From contig OZ026843.1 in the NCBI GenBank assembly GCA_964023205.1, positions 6,805,029-6,869,028 on the forward strand: a DNA stretch of 64,000 nt, read 5' to 3'. Shown piece after piece: positions 63,109 to 64,000 of the stretch (positions are counted from its first letter, which is position 1; the number at the start of each line of letters is the position of its first letter). Under the pieces are notes generated by a model. That model ran no database searches and was not told where the DNA came from. It saw only the letters and a program-made list of their open reading frames with translations. A program made the position numbers and the translations under genes. The stretch comes from Lutraria lutraria (Eukaryota > Mollusca > Bivalvia > Venerida > Mactridae).

Positions 63109-63880
63109 TCTGTAAATTTGATTTTCGCCTTTGTAATAGTGACAATGATTTGTTATCGACGTTAACAAATTTAACGGTGATTTGCAAACTTGCAAAATTT
63201 ATGTTATGGCTGCTCTTAACCACATATACGTGTAGTCTGGATTACCTGCCCCTTTCTACACAAAGAGTATTCTACATGAAGCTAGGAACCAGACTAAGGT
63301 ACTTGTCACAACAGTTACACCAAGTTAACCTATACATAAACGCTTACATATGGAGGCGCTTGTGATATTGAAGATTTAATGTTTAGGAAAACATGTTACA
63401 TGTACAATTTCTGAAAACAATATTTTGAAAGCTTTTTGAAAACACAGACAAAACCGGCACCATTGAGAACATTAAGATGTTTCATATTTCCGTTACCGTT
63501 ACTAACAACTGCATTCCTTCCATTTTGTTTTGTGGCAAGATTTTTTATCATTAAACAGTTTTTCTGCTTGAAACATGGACAGGTATCAATGAAATACTCA
63601 GAATTCTTTTTAAAGAGAAAATAATAATGACAAGTGATTTAAAAGTTAATTGTGTTTCAAGTATTTTCAGCCAATCTGATAAAAAACTGAAATGAAAATA
63701 TAAAGAGACCTCTCGGGGTTTTACTGGGAGAAAAAACTGTATGGAAAGATTTAAAATGCCAAATTTCAGTGAGAAAAAAGCAAATTACATAACATTTCAT
63801 GAATATAGAGACTGGTCTCTGACCAAACCAGTCTTGCTGAAAAGTTTCGCCTTTCTTTTCCCTTTTAAAATCTATATCGA
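63109..63880. other. Intergenic stretch, no supported gene
   Basis: Only short frames of AT-rich composition (63057-63365, 63436-63624). Terminal inverted repeats for the transposase relic were not identified here. Confidence 0.35.
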
Positions 63881-64000
63881 GTCAAACTTGTGAACATAGG
63901 CCACCATTTGGAAAGATAAAATGTGAGCTTAATTGGCAGACGGCCTTTATCCAGAGGTAATTTCGTTCTAAATTACGAATGAAGGTTTTATAACTCACAG
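63881..64000. mobile_element. MITE, CAGTCAAACCTG family (copy i), running off the window
   Basis: AGTCAAACTTGTGAACATAG, GGCCACCATTTGGAAAGATA, then GGCCTTTATCCAGAGGTAAT: the left half of the family in the order seen in copies b and d. Confidence 0.7.

Overview
This is eukaryotic DNA, AT-rich and intron-containing, with dense interspersed repeats and tRNA-derived SINEs. Several features suggest a lophotrochozoan, most likely a bivalve mollusc: the style of the SINEs and MITEs, a Tc1-type transposase relic of a kind common in bivalves, and a repeat at about 50.8 kb whose wording I associate with bivalve genomes. The species cannot be fixed from the sequence. There is one assembly gap of exactly 200 N (35918-36117).

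Layout. 0.6-2.3 kb: the last three coding exons of a + strand SLC16 (monocarboxylate transporter family) gene whose 5' part lies outside the window. 2.3-8.4 kb: a thymine-rich, 3'-UTR-like stretch with no gene. 8.46-14.4 kb: the mirror image, adenine-rich on + and ending at a minus-strand AATAAA, which I read as the long 3' UTR of the next gene. 14.4-17.1 kb: a complete minus-strand BTG3/BTG4-type antiproliferative gene with a CpG-dense presumed promoter near 17.0-17.2 kb. 17.2-27.5 kb: no recognisable gene, but MITEs and two large tandem repeat arrays. 27.57-35.45 kb: a complete seven-exon SLC16 gene (585 aa) on +, paralogous to the first one. 35.5-43 kb: an assembly gap, MITEs, SINEs, minisatellites and a 2.06 kb element with 72-bp inverted termini. 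48.9-49.85 kb: two minus-strand exons of an unrecognised secreted, prohormone-like protein, with a GC-AG intron and a 34-bp minisatellite in the following intron. 53-64 kb: orphan exon-like segments, several SINEs and MITEs, a RecQ-helicase-like fragment and an internally deleted Tc1-like transposase.

How the genes relate. The two SLC16 genes are same-strand paralogues flanking the BTG gene. Homologous coding segments have identical lengths (270 and 126 nt), but the upstream copy lacks one intron found in the downstream copy. Both lack the TM8 aspartate that proton-coupled MCTs use. The first SLC16 gene and the BTG gene appear to be transcribed convergently, with 3' ends meeting near 8.4-8.5 kb. 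Exon boundaries were inferred by eye from splice consensus, reading phase and family alignment; no transcript evidence was available.
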